A stretch of DNA of 64,000 nt. It comes from JABAAE01 sp905480545 (GTDB lineage: Bacteria; Planctomycetota; Planctomycetia; Pirellulales; Pirellulaceae). Under the pieces are notes generated by a model. It was not told where the DNA came from, made no database searches, and was given only the letters and a program-made list of their open reading frames with translations. Location of the stretch: contig CALSOR010000002.1 in NCBI GenBank assembly GCA_943788025.1, positions 1,116,001 to 1,180,000 on the forward strand, given 5' to 3'. Position numbers and translations under genes: made by a program. Positions 26,701 to 35,656 of the stretch are shown piece by piece; position 1 is the stretch's first letter, and every line of letters starts with the position of its first letter.

Positions 26701-27873
26701 TCAATACCAAATCCAGGTTTTAGGAATCGTCTGTTGTAAATCATGGACGGCATCTTCGGTAACGTTGGTATTCTTAAGAACGAGATAACGGATTCCAAGA
26801 ACGTTGTGAAAATGCAATAAGCTCTGGTCTGTGATACTGGTACTCTCCAAATCAACGAGTCGAAATTGATTGATTCCCCTAAGCGATTGAATGTCTTGAT
26901 CGCCAAATTCGGAATTCGATTTGTTGAGGCGTTGCTTCTCATTTATTTTTTTGAAAAGCGTCACACGACAAATGGTGAGTGTGATATTCCAAGCAAATTT
27001 TCCAATCGCCGGCAATTTCATCCGTGGATTTTTCCGCATTTGTTCAAAGTAAAAATTGACCAAAGCAAATAGAATCCCGGCTCCAGCGGTCGGGATCCCT
27101 ATGAACAATCCGAGCAAGCCACCAAAGATCGTTAAAAACGATCCGAAGCCAATGGAAAGAAAAATAAATGCATACCCCACGAATTTAAAGAACGATTGGT
27201 TTTCTTTTGTCCGATTCATGATGCTGTCGAGGTGGTATTGAAAACCAAATGGACCTCGTTTTCTGGGGATGACACGATCTTCTGCTTTTACAAAAGCGGC
27301 CCGCCGAGGTGTCTGGCAGGTAGGACATTTTGGCTGGTCCACCAGCAATAGCGTCCCGCATTTGTGACACGTCGCTTCACGTGCGAAGCTTGCGGGTTGC
27401 AGGACTGGTTTGGTAGATGAAGATGTTGCGGTTTTGAACTGGGCAGCAAGGTTGGGCGACGGTGCGGCAGTTGGATTTAAGTTTGAAGTCGTATCGAAAC
27501 GTTCATTAGGCGTTGGTGTTTGCGAAATCGTGGTGTTCGAAAGGATATCCGGTTTGTGGCCTGTGGCTAAAAGTGGATTGGAATCAGGCTGGGCTTTTGC
27601 GGAAGAAATCGGTTGAGGAGAAGAGTGCGTGGGTTGGGCCGTTGGTACGGATTCAGGCATTTGCTCCGGAGTGCGATGATCGGGTGATGTGGTTTGTGGG
27701 GCCGACGTCAGTTGCGATGGGTTTTGAACCTCAACGTCGTTTTCGCATGATGGACATTGAACAAGTGTTCCGACCAATTTCGTGTCCACGATGATCTTTT
27801 GCCCGCATTGGCGATAGCTCTGCGTTGTTGCATCAAATTCCTTGATCGCACTACATTGAATTTCAAATTGCAC
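26701..27873 (-). CDS. membrane protein with two zinc ribbons and a leucine-rich C-terminus
   Basis: A 390-residue protein. Residues 7-45 hold a first Cys set (CSAIKEFD...CGQKI...CPSC) like a zinc ribbon for nucleic acid or protein binding. Residues 52-160 are a Pro/Ser/Thr/Gln linker. A second zinc ribbon has CHKC and CPTC at about residues 165-185. Two or three hydrophobic helices follow (about 225-275). The last 60 residues read like one or two leucine-rich repeats (VDLESTSITDQSLLHF, LVLKNTNVTEDAV), the cysteine-lacking type common in planctomycetes. A similar domain mix occurs in planctomycete proteins of unknown role. I cannot give a function. Confidence 0.72.
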   Translation of the reverse strand: MQFEIQCSAIKEFDATTQSYRQCGQKIIVDTKLVGTLVQCPSCENDVEVQNPSQLTSAPQTTSPDHRTPEQMPESVPTAQPTHSSPQPISSAKAQPDSNPLLATGHKPDILSNTTISQTPTPNERFDTTSNLNPTAAPSPNLAAQFKTATSSSTKPVLQPASFAREATCHKCGTLLLVDQPKCPTCQTPRRAAFVKAEDRVIPRKRGPFGFQYHLDSIMNRTKENQSFFKFVGYAFIFLSIGFGSFLTIFGGLLGLFIGIPTAGAGILFALVNFYFEQMRKNPRMKLPAIGKFAWNITLTICRVTLFKKINEKQRLNKSNSEFGDQDIQSLRGINQFRLVDLESTSITDQSLLHFHNVLGIRYLVLKNTNVTEDAVHDLQQTIPKTWIWY

Positions 27874-28227
27874 GGATGATCAAATTCCTGAAGATTTTGA
27901 ATGTGAAGTCAATTATTGTTGCCGAAGTCTTTCGCCCGCGACTACTATTGTAGCTAAATCTACGGCAAATTCGGCGATCCGATTTTTTGGAACGTACGTT
28001 GGTTTTTGAAGAATGGACCAGCACATGGACTCGGTGATTTGGATTAAGATGGTCTTAGTCGTTCGTCAATGTTGAGCTGAACAGTAGCTACGCTTTCCAT
28101 AGCATGGAATTCCATCATCGGGCGATGGTAGCTCCATAGCGATTCAGGTCTGACGTACAACCAGAATTCAGTTAGTTCGTCTGCCCCAAGATTTTCTTTT
28201 TGCTTTCAATTGATTTTAGACAGATCT
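27874..28227. other. divergent intergenic region
   Basis: 354 bp between the zinc-ribbon and HEAT-repeat genes. It contains a 12-bp palindrome ATGGAATTCCAT near 28104-28115 flanked by two copies of CCATAGC, making a weak imperfect hairpin. No gene is supported. Confidence 0.4.
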
Positions 28228-28902
28228 ATGCGATTTAAATCCGTTTTGATTTTGTTATTCGTTACCCTGATTTCTGGCTTCATGATCTCAACGAGATCAA
28301 CAGCGGTTGGTCAGGAGGAGGGAAAAGCAGCGGCGAGCAACAAATTAGCAGTAAAAAACAAGGTCACAAACGAGACGAAGGTGGCCGGCAGGACGATGGT
28401 TGAATGGCAGGCGGACCTTTCCAGCAGCAACGAGATCATTCGACTTCGGGCAGTAAAATCTCTGGGGCCATTCGGCACAGATGCTATCACGATATTAAAC
28501 GATTGCTTGTCGGACGAAAGCGATGCGGTGCAGTATTGGGCCGCGGATCATTTAGGGACGATTGGGGCAGAAGTTGCCGAAAGCAAGAACCGAGCAGGTG
28601 TCATCGAGTCACTCCGAAGAATCATAAAATCGTCGCCTGACAAAGCTGTTTCGATGGCGGCGGCATACGCTCATTTCAAAATCGACTCGTCCGCCGAGCA
28701 TTTGGAGCTGATCATCAGGCGACTGAGTCATCGCGAACGAGGCATGGCTTGTTCCGCTGCGGAATTTCTCGGCAAGATTGGTCCGCCTGCAAAAGCGGCG
28801 TTACCTGAACTGCAATCAAAGTACAAGGATCACGGCGATTATCACGTTCGTGGTGCGAGTCTAAACGCTATTCGAAAAATTAAGGGCGAACCGGTTCGAT
28901 AG
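28228..28902 (+). CDS. exported HEAT-repeat protein
   Basis: A 224-residue exported protein. The start MRFKSVLILLFVTL gives a good signal peptide (to about residue 30); an in-frame TTG six codons upstream is possible but less likely. Residues 65-220 are HEAT/PBS-lyase-type repeats: IRLRAVKSLGPFGTDAI, VQYWAADHLGTIGAEV, ACSAAEFLGKIGPPAKAALP and VRGASLNAIRKI. Such repeats form a curved scaffold for protein binding. It converges with the deacetylase-like gene only 15 bp away. Partner unknown. Confidence 0.82.
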   Translation: MRFKSVLILLFVTLISGFMISTRSTAVGQEEGKAAASNKLAVKNKVTNETKVAGRTMVEWQADLSSSNEIIRLRAVKSLGPFGTDAITILNDCLSDESDAVQYWAADHLGTIGAEVAESKNRAGVIESLRRIIKSSPDKAVSMAAAYAHFKIDSSAEHLELIIRRLSHRERGMACSAAEFLGKIGPPAKAALPELQSKYKDHGDYHVRGASLNAIRKIKGEPVR

Positions 28903-28917
28903 CATCCTAACGGTCAT

Positions 28918-30039
28918 TCAGAACCTTGAAACTCTTTTCGTCTTCTCATCCGGTTTGGTCGGCTTGGGTTTTGATCCATATTTCGTCAGCAGGTTCTTGA
29001 CGCTCTGATATTGTGCTTTCCAGGCGTCTTTACTGTAACCACCAGCCAAGGTGTAAACGATTGGGATCTTTTTCTTGACCGCAAATTCGACAATCATCTC
29101 ATCGCGTTTTACGATTCCAGCGGGTGTCATTTCCAGCCCCGCAAGCGGATCGCCGCTTAGTGGATCACAGCCGCCGACGACAAAAATGATATCCGGCTTG
29201 GATAGCTTGGTGATTTTCGGAAGGCTAACCTCGAGTATTTTCAAGAACTCCTCATCTCCCGTTCCACGCTTTAAACTGATATCCAAGTCGCCAACTTCTT
29301 TTGGATGCGGATAGATGTCCCCTTGATGCATTGAAAAACAGTATGTCGAATTGTCGTGCGGAAGGCACTTGATCGTGCCGTTTCCTTGATGAGCATCGAC
29401 ATCAATAATTAAGGCACGCTTAATCTTCTTTTCCGCTTGCAGTTTCCGAATTGCAATCGGAATATCTGCGTAAATGCAAAACCCCTCGCCCCGATCAGGT
29501 TTCGCGTGGTGATAGCCGCCACCAATATTGATTGCGATCGATTTGTTTTTTATCACCAAATCGGCAGCCATCACTGTGCCACCGGCTGAGTAGCGGAGGG
29601 GCTTCAAAACTCCTGATTCCAAAATGCCAAGTGGAACGAGGTTCAAGGCATCAGCTTCTAGATACTGCACGACGTTTTTTTTGTTCTTAAGCGAGTCAAG
29701 AAACGCTTGTGATTGCACACGCAGGATTTCTGCTGTGGTGATCTGTTGGGGAGCGAAGAGTAGCTCTGCCTTCAGTAAACCGTCGTTGCGGAGTTGCCTC
29801 ACGATTTTTTTGTATTTGTGGATATCAAACGGATGGAATCGTTCTAAACCACCCAAATCAATGGAATATTGGTTGGAATAGACAATCACTATTGGTGGAG
29901 TCGTATGCTCGTCATTGTCTGAAATCGGAATCGCCGGATAGGCATCTGAATTCCCAAACGCCATCGTATTGCCCGACACAGCAGCGAATGCAAACAACGC
30001 AATTCCGATGCCACCGGTAATTGTTAATTTCGTGCTCAT
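28918..30039 (-). CDS. exported class IV (HDAC11-like) histone deacetylase family protein
   Basis: A 373-residue member of the arginase/deacetylase fold. Motifs match class IV deacetylases: GGGYHHAKPDRGEGFCIYAD (173-192, two active-site His), IIDVDAHQGNG (211-221; Zn ligands Asp215 and His217), GGCDPLSGD (289-297; Asp292 as third Zn ligand), TPAGIVKRDE (305-314) and LAGGY with the catalytic Tyr335. Residues 1-30 are a clear signal peptide or membrane anchor (IGIALFAFAAVSG), so the enzyme should act outside the cytoplasm, where no histone-like target exists. Substrates might be acetylated or acylated amines, sugars, polyamines or proteins of the envelope. The active site is complete. The last 25 residues are Lys/Pro-rich. 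Confidence 0.9.
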   Translation of the reverse strand: MSTKLTITGGIGIALFAFAAVSGNTMAFGNSDAYPAIPISDNDEHTTPPIVIVYSNQYSIDLGGLERFHPFDIHKYKKIVRQLRNDGLLKAELLFAPQQITTAEILRVQSQAFLDSLKNKKNVVQYLEADALNLVPLGILESGVLKPLRYSAGGTVMAADLVIKNKSIAINIGGGYHHAKPDRGEGFCIYADIPIAIRKLQAEKKIKRALIIDVDAHQGNGTIKCLPHDNSTYCFSMHQGDIYPHPKEVGDLDISLKRGTGDEEFLKILEVSLPKITKLSKPDIIFVVGGCDPLSGDPLAGLEMTPAGIVKRDEMIVEFAVKKKIPIVYTLAGGYSKDAWKAQYQSVKNLLTKYGSKPKPTKPDEKTKRVSRF

Positions 30040-30132
30040 ATCACTTTCAAGTCTATTTGGATTGCGTTTTTCCGTTTTCCCGTTTCGAAAGATACCCTAG
30101 AATGGGAACAGGCCTTCGCGATCGATCCGCAT

Positions 30133-30165
30133 CAAGCCTTATCAAACAAGCCTTATCAAACAAGC
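30133..30165. repeat. 14-bp tandem duplication
   Basis: CAAGCCTTATCAAA occurs twice head to tail (30133-30146, 30147-30160), followed by CAAGC. It lies in the 201-bp divergent region between the deacetylase and cyclase-like genes. Confidence 0.9.
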
Positions 30166-30240
30166 ATTAGCTCCAGTTCTGTTTTCTCGAATTCTATCGT
30201 TTTGTTGCAACTTTTCGGGCAATTTTCTTACGGCGGGAAA

Positions 30241-31218
30241 ATGAAATTTTTTTTGTGGATGACCGTTTCGTTAATCACCGCACTGAGTATTCTACCGAGC
30301 GCAAGTCTATCCGCTCAAATTAGGTACTCGCGTTCGGATGAAGCCAAGCTTGCAAAGATCCCGTTCGACGGAAAGGCCTCTTATCAGACGTTGCATGAAA
30401 TATGCAGGTTGGGGCCTAGAGTTACCGGTTCATCTGCGATGCTGGCACAACAAGACATGCTCATTAAGCATTTTACGCGGTTGGGCGCGACGATCAAAAA
30501 GCAAAGCTTTCAAATTGATCATCCAGAAAATGGTCAAAAAACATCAGTCATGAATCTGATTGTTCAGTGGCATCCCGATAAAAAAGATCGGCTTGTTTTA
30601 TGTTGCCATTACGATACGCGACCGTTTCCTGACAAGGATCCCTTCAATCCGAAAGGGGTTTTTTTGGGTGCGAATGATGGAGCGAGTGGTGTCGCACTTT
30701 TCCACGAACTGGGCAAGCTCATGCCAGAGTTGTCGTGCAAATACGGCGTTGATTTTGTGTTTTTCGATGCGGAAGAACTGGTTTACGAACGCCGTCGTGA
30801 TCCACTATTTATCGGTTCGAACTATTTTTCAAATGACTATGTCAAAAACCCGCCAGCGTATCGGTACGTTTCTGGCGTTTTGGTTGATATGATCGGCGAC
30901 GCGAATCTTAATCTTTTTTATGAAAAGAATAGCATGAGGTTCGCTCCGCAACTGACCAAGGGCATTTGGGGAACGGCCCGAAAGTTGGGAGTAAGGGAGT
31001 TTGTACCACGCGAGCGACACCTCGTTCGCGACGATCATTTACCGATGAATGAAATCGCAAGAATTCCAACAACAGATATCATCGATTTCGATTACCCAAC
31101 ACCCGGAGCGCGCAATGCATACTGGCATACAGAGAAAGATATTCCCGAAAATTGCTCCGCCGTTTCACTAGCCAAAGTCGGATGGGTCCTTAAGCAGTGG
31201 CTGCAAGATGTTCAATAA
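30241..31218 (+). CDS. exported M28-family protein, glutaminyl cyclase-like
   Basis: A 325-residue exported protein; signal peptide about residues 1-21 (ASLSAQ). The M28 fold shows CCHYDTRP near residue 122 (first Zn His), GANDGASGVA near residue 144 (bridging Asp), FFDAEELVYE near residue 176 (Glu pair) and HLVRDDHLPM near residue 261. The short length, the single-zinc layout and a sequence like RPFPDKDP after the His match glutaminyl-peptide cyclotransferases better than aminopeptidases. It would convert N-terminal Gln to pyroglutamate on exported proteins, or act as a peptidase. ATG start preceded by a GGCGGG-like site. Confidence 0.83.
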   Translation: MKFFLWMTVSLITALSILPSASLSAQIRYSRSDEAKLAKIPFDGKASYQTLHEICRLGPRVTGSSAMLAQQDMLIKHFTRLGATIKKQSFQIDHPENGQKTSVMNLIVQWHPDKKDRLVLCCHYDTRPFPDKDPFNPKGVFLGANDGASGVALFHELGKLMPELSCKYGVDFVFFDAEELVYERRRDPLFIGSNYFSNDYVKNPPAYRYVSGVLVDMIGDANLNLFYEKNSMRFAPQLTKGIWGTARKLGVREFVPRERHLVRDDHLPMNEIARIPTTDIIDFDYPTPGARNAYWHTEKDIPENCSAVSLAKVGWVLKQWLQDVQ

Positions 31219-31275
31219 CGGCCAAAGCATGGATTCCGTTCGCGATCGCTAATTGCTTTCGTAAGAATCAAGGCG

Positions 31276-32646
31276 TTATATTTTCAGCTTGCCATTGCTG
31301 TCACCAAACGATTTCAATTCGATGCCAACTTGATCCAGCAACGTCATATACAAATTGGTGAGTGGCGTTTCCTTACTAAATCGGAGGTGCCGTCCGGTTT
31401 CGAAGCTTTTGCCACCCGAACCAAACAAAGCAATTGGCAAATTGTCGTGATTGTGCCTGTTTCCATCGCCAATGCCACTGCCGTACATAATGACGCTGTT
31501 ATCGAGTAGCGTTCCATCACCTTCCTTCACGGCATCGAGTTTCGCTAAGAAATGAGAAAGAAGCGTAGCGTGGTATGTGTTGATCTTTTCAATATTCTCT
31601 TGTTTCTTTTTGCTCTTGCCATGGTGCGAGGAATCATGATGTCCCATGTTCGCACCCACCTGTTTATAGTTCCGGTTGCTCCCCGCATTGGTGAACATGA
31701 ATGTCTGCATTCGGGTACTGTCCGTTTGGAACGCGAGAACCATCAAGTCAAGCATCAATTTGACATGGGATTCGTATTCGCTTGGCACGCCTGCCGGTCG
31801 AGGGTAATCTTCAACGTCTGATTCGGGAATGTAAAGTTTATCAACGCCCACGACCTGTTTTTCGGCTTGGCGGACAGCATAAAGATACTCATCGAGCTTT
31901 CGGTTGTCGTTCACTCCAAGCCCTTTCTTGAGCTTTTCAGCATCCTCCATCACAAAGTCCAAAATGCTTTTTTTGTACTTGTCTCGCTTCAGCTTCGCTT
32001 CGCCTTTTTCCTTGATCGAACCCTTTCCAAATAAGCGGTCAAAGAGAGCCTTTGGGTTCACCTCTTTGGCTACCGGTGTTTCTGAGTTTCGCCAACTCAT
32101 GTTCGAGGAATACGCGCAGCTATAGCCCGAATCACAACGACCAGACTGCGAACTGGCCTCTGTGCCCAATTCCAATGAGGCGAACCGCGTTGCAAAACCA
32201 AGTTCATCCGCAAAAACTTGGTCGATTGAAACACCGTTCTTGATGTCTTTTCCATCAGTCTTTTTGGGATGGGCGCCGGTCAAGTAGGCGGCAACCGAGC
32301 GTGCATGATCACCACCACCATCTCCCAACGCTCGAGCTCCATTGAGGGTCAAGCCGCTGAGCAAGTTCATTTTCGATTTGAATTTTTCGACTGGCTTGAG
32401 AATGTTTTTCAACTCGAAATCGCTTCCTTCTTTTTCAGGCGTCCATTCCTGCATATGCATCCCGTTGGGCACATATAAAAAAGCCATTCGCTTGGGGGCT
32501 CCGGTCGCACCAGATATGGGTCCGTTGGCCGCGGCGTTTGATGATGACATCACTGGGGCAATTGGAGCCGCCATGGCCTCAAGTGCTGGCAATGCGACTG
32601 CGGTGCCAAGCCCACGTAAAACAGATCGTCGAGAAAGTTGACTCAT
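31276..32646 (-). CDS. DUF1552 protein with twin-arginine signal
   Basis: A 456-residue exported protein of the DUF1552 family. The N-terminus SRRSVLRGLGTAVALPALEAMA is a twin-arginine signal, so it should be exported folded through Tat; tatC lies at 16585-17922. Family features include RMAFLYVPNGMH near residue 52, MNLLSGL, GGDHARSVAAYLTG near residue 112 and MYGSGIGDGNRHNHDNLP near residue 393. Its start codon overlaps the stop of the DUF1592-type gene by four bases (ATGA), so the two are translationally coupled. The pair recurs in planctomycete genomes and its role is unknown; the sulfatase/phosphatase-like fold suggests a hydrolase. Confidence 0.93.
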   Translation of the reverse strand: MSQLSRRSVLRGLGTAVALPALEAMAAPIAPVMSSSNAAANGPISGATGAPKRMAFLYVPNGMHMQEWTPEKEGSDFELKNILKPVEKFKSKMNLLSGLTLNGARALGDGGGDHARSVAAYLTGAHPKKTDGKDIKNGVSIDQVFADELGFATRFASLELGTEASSQSGRCDSGYSCAYSSNMSWRNSETPVAKEVNPKALFDRLFGKGSIKEKGEAKLKRDKYKKSILDFVMEDAEKLKKGLGVNDNRKLDEYLYAVRQAEKQVVGVDKLYIPESDVEDYPRPAGVPSEYESHVKLMLDLMVLAFQTDSTRMQTFMFTNAGSNRNYKQVGANMGHHDSSHHGKSKKKQENIEKINTYHATLLSHFLAKLDAVKEGDGTLLDNSVIMYGSGIGDGNRHNHDNLPIALFGSGGKSFETGRHLRFSKETPLTNLYMTLLDQVGIELKSFGDSNGKLKI

Positions 32647-34982
32647 TTGACTGTGCCTCTTCTTTTTTGAAACGGTTCGCTCTCCACGATGGCAATGACC
32701 AACTCCGAAAAACGAAAATCATTCTTTTTGACGTGCTCTACAATCTTATCGACTGCGCAGCGGTCATAGTACTCAATTCCTCGCCCCAACGCGAAGGTTA
32801 ACATCTTTTCTGCGACACAACGGATGAATTGGTCCTGTTTTTCCGTCAATAATAGCTGCTGCAGCTCTTTTACGCCGCTAAACTTCTTGCCACTGGGTAG
32901 CTCACCTGTTGCGTCAATCGGCTGTTTTTCGTCTGTTTCCCGCCAACGTCCGATCGCATCAAAGTTTTCCATGGCGAACCCAAGCGGGTCCATCTGGGCA
33001 TGACAGGACGCACAGTTTGGATTCTCACGATGCTGCTGCATCTTTTCACGTAGCGTTCCAGTTAACTCAGATTGGTCTTCCAGCTCCATAATATTCGGAG
33101 CGGGTGGTGGTGGTGGCATGTTTAATAAGTTTTCCAGCACCCAACGACCGCGTTTTACCGGTGATGTGCGAGTTGGATTTGAGGTAATGACCAGAATGGA
33201 ACCCTGGGTTAAAAGCCCACCACGTTTGGTACCCGTTAGCGAAACCCGTTTGAATTCATCGTCTGTTTCAGGACGCTCGTCGCGACTCAAGCCATAGTGT
33301 CTTGAGAGTGATTTATTAACAAAGGTAAAGTCAGCATTGAGAAACTCCAAAATACTGGCGTCACGCTGGACAATGTCCCAGGTAAACAATTCGGTTTCTT
33401 TTTTCATCGCGGAAAGAAGCTCTGGTTTAAATCGCCAAAACTTCTTTTCATCAATCGAAACGTCTTGAAGATTGCGAAGCTGCAACCACTGGCCGACAAA
33501 ATTTGTGACCAGCTCGGACGCCCGATTGTCCTTTAGCATACGCCGGACATTCTTCCGCAGCGTATCACTGGTTCTCAATTTGCCATCCAGTGAGATTTTG
33601 AAGAGCTCATCATCGGGCATGCTGCTCCACAAAAAATAGGACAGCGACGTCGCCAATTCGTAGTCGTTGAGGTCTCGTGTTGAATTCGGTTTTGTCGGCG
33701 TTTCAACTTTGAAAAGAAAATGGGGGGAAACCAAAATGGCTTGAAGCGCCAGCTGAATTCCATCCTCAAACGTGTCGTTATTCTCTTTCGCTAACTTAAC
33801 GAGCTGGAGCAACCGGTTGATCTCGCTTTCGTTTGCCGGACGTCGGAAAGCGCGGCTGGCCAGGCGGGTTAGGATCCGCCGAGCAGCGACATCTTCGGAG
33901 ATTTTATCAGATGGCTTTATGAAGAAAATCTGTTGATGGGTTGCTGGATATTCCCGCTGTTTGTCGACCGGTCCGATCAGTGTCAATTCTGTTATGACCA
34001 AGTTTCGGTCGCGAAGGTTTGGGTCCTTTGCCGTTGGGTCGTAAAAATCATTTAGGAATCGAAAGCCAATGGAACGAATTCCACGGGCGAGTCGAATCTC
34101 CTGGGTTAATGTCACAGGTTTTTTTCCGGTCGCACGGATCGTTGATTTTCGAATCGAATCACGGCCCGAAATCAATTCGAGTTGCACCGGTTCGTTACCT
34201 GCTTGCTCACCGTAAACAGTGTATTCCAAGCGATACTTTCCCTCTGATGGGACTTTGACTCGCCATCGCGTTGTGCCTACGGTTGCCAGCCTTCGAGACT
34301 CGCCATTGTTTGCACCGTCGCCAATCAGTTCATTTCCCGATACCGACTCGTCAAGTTGATACTTGGATTGCCCCGTTACGATGGCTTGCTTGGAAATCGA
34401 TTCTGCAGCGACCAGATACTTTTCCAGGAGAATGGGAGGTAGTGAAAGAACGTCACCAATATTGTCGAAGCCATATCCAACATCGTCACCTGGGAAACCT
34501 GCTGCCGGTCGATAATCAACTCCGATCAATGATTTGATGGTATTGCGATACTCGATTCGGTTGAGCCGGCGAATGGTGACTTTACCTGGATTGGTTCCTT
34601 GGGTGCAGTCAACTTTATTTAAAAGATCATCGAGTTCTTTGATGAATTTGGTTCGCTCATCATCGTTGAGTTCAACTTCATCTTTTGGCGGCATATCACC
34701 GAAGCGAATACGTTGAAGTGCTTTTTGCCATGCCTCACGGGACTCCAATACTTCGTCCGCTGATCGATATCCACCAAGGTCGAAATCACCCTCAGATGAA
34801 TCGCCGCTATGGCAATCGAGGCAATACTGCTCGACCATAGGTTTGACCTTGTGAGTAAAGGCCTGTCGCTGGCTCGCAAGGTCCTGCCCTCGCGCTTGCT
34901 CGCAACGAACTGGGCCAAAGACCAGATCGAGTGCTGCGATTACGACTGAGCAGATAACAAGGCGGATGGATTTCCGATGCAC
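32643..34982 (-). CDS. DUF1592/DUF1588-type protein with two c-type haem motifs
   Basis: A 779-residue exported protein. Signal peptide about residues 1-27. The N-terminal cytochrome-like domain has CLDCH (Cys54, Cys57, His58). The order then follows the planctomycete DUF1587-DUF1595-DUF1592-DUF1588-DUF1585 array: RRLNRIEYRNTIKSLIG near 165, the carbohydrate-binding-like region at 215-330, RAFRRPANESE near 375, LSYFLWSSMPDDELF near 450, RHYGL near 570, GLLTQGSIL and RGRWVLENLL near 600-630, then a second haem motif CASCHAQMDPLGFAMENFD near 665-685. These proteins probably oxidise or bind complex substrates in the envelope. It is the first gene of a two-gene operon with the DUF1552 gene. Confidence 0.94.
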   Translation of the reverse strand: MHRKSIRLVICSVVIAALDLVFGPVRCEQARGQDLASQRQAFTHKVKPMVEQYCLDCHSGDSSEGDFDLGGYRSADEVLESREAWQKALQRIRFGDMPPKDEVELNDDERTKFIKELDDLLNKVDCTQGTNPGKVTIRRLNRIEYRNTIKSLIGVDYRPAAGFPGDDVGYGFDNIGDVLSLPPILLEKYLVAAESISKQAIVTGQSKYQLDESVSGNELIGDGANNGESRRLATVGTTRWRVKVPSEGKYRLEYTVYGEQAGNEPVQLELISGRDSIRKSTIRATGKKPVTLTQEIRLARGIRSIGFRFLNDFYDPTAKDPNLRDRNLVITELTLIGPVDKQREYPATHQQIFFIKPSDKISEDVAARRILTRLASRAFRRPANESEINRLLQLVKLAKENNDTFEDGIQLALQAILVSPHFLFKVETPTKPNSTRDLNDYELATSLSYFLWSSMPDDELFKISLDGKLRTSDTLRKNVRRMLKDNRASELVTNFVGQWLQLRNLQDVSIDEKKFWRFKPELLSAMKKETELFTWDIVQRDASILEFLNADFTFVNKSLSRHYGLSRDERPETDDEFKRVSLTGTKRGGLLTQGSILVITSNPTRTSPVKRGRWVLENLLNMPPPPPAPNIMELEDQSELTGTLREKMQQHRENPNCASCHAQMDPLGFAMENFDAIGRWRETDEKQPIDATGELPSGKKFSGVKELQQLLLTEKQDQFIRCVAEKMLTFALGRGIEYYDRCAVDKIVEHVKKNDFRFSELVIAIVESEPFQKRRGTVK

Positions 34983-35134
34983 GTGAAGAAATTTTCAAGG
35001 AGGGAAGGGGGATCTGTGCTTTCGATTGAAATAGAGGTTGGGTTCAATCGAGGCTGCTGCCGCAGTTCGCGGCTTCAGCATTTGTCTATTAACTAGTTTA
35101 TTCTTTTTTCGTAAATCACTCCATTAGAATCTGA

Positions 35135-35383
35135 CTATGATTCGCCTAATTCTTTGTGCGTTCCGTCGCAATAAGGTTCATTTCCCGTTTTTTTGCAGGC
35201 GCAGAGGTAAGCTGTTTTAGTCTCTTCCGCTTCAAAAACGTTCGGTGAAAACTTGGTGCCTTTGTGTTTGCCATCGCAAAAGGGTTGCGAATCTGACAAA
35301 CCACACGTGCAAAATGCATACTTTTTTCCTGCCACTAATTCGACCTGGCAGGGCGAAGTGCCAGCGACTTTCGGTTCATCCAT
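35135..35383 (-). CDS. double CDGSH iron-sulfur domain protein
   Basis: An 82-residue protein with two CDGSH-type 2Fe-2S motifs: CTCGLSDSQPFCDGKH and CACKKTGNEPYCDGTH. Each has three Cys and one His as cluster ligands. This tandem arrangement is the bacterial/type 3 mitoNEET form. It likely works as an electron or cluster carrier in the cytoplasm. I chose the ATG at 35383 because AAGGA precedes it at 7 bases; an in-frame TTG six codons upstream is less likely. Two TTTAACA repeats lie 33 bp upstream. Confidence 0.9.
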   Translation of the reverse strand: MDEPKVAGTSPCQVELVAGKKYAFCTCGLSDSQPFCDGKHKGTKFSPNVFEAEETKTAYLCACKKTGNEPYCDGTHKELGES

Positions 35384-35415
35384 CTTGTCATCCTTTTTCA
35401 AACTTGTTTATCAAC

Positions 35416-35433
35416 TTTAACACTGTTTTAACA
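35416..35433. promoter_or_regulatory. pair of TTTAACA repeats at 11-bp spacing
   Basis: TTTAACA occurs at 35416-35422 and 35427-35433, one helical turn apart, between the CDGSH gene and the divergent small gene. It resembles two units of the pst Pho box, but reads away from the CDGSH gene and sits 220 bp before the plus-strand gene. Chance occurrence in AT-rich DNA is possible. Confidence 0.3.
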
Positions 35434-35656
35434 TTTCGCATGTTTCAACAAAATGGCGACCATCGAGGTTTCATCTGCAGCCTGAATGGGGCCGATTTTT
35501 TTGCAGTATGCGTGATTATGAATGATCCTTTTACGCAACGGAATCTCCATGGTGCGTATCGTGGAAAAAGTAACCAAGTAGTCACGTAAAAATCGATTCC
35601 ATGCTAAACTGTCGTTCAAATTACGACTCATCTTGAATTCTGATCTTTGGTCAACC

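Noticed and set aside
28104..28143. Palindrome ATGGAATTCCAT with flanking CCATAGC repeats as an operator
   Set aside because: It contains a common restriction-type palindrome and lies far from good promoter elements; no second copy near another gene was seen.
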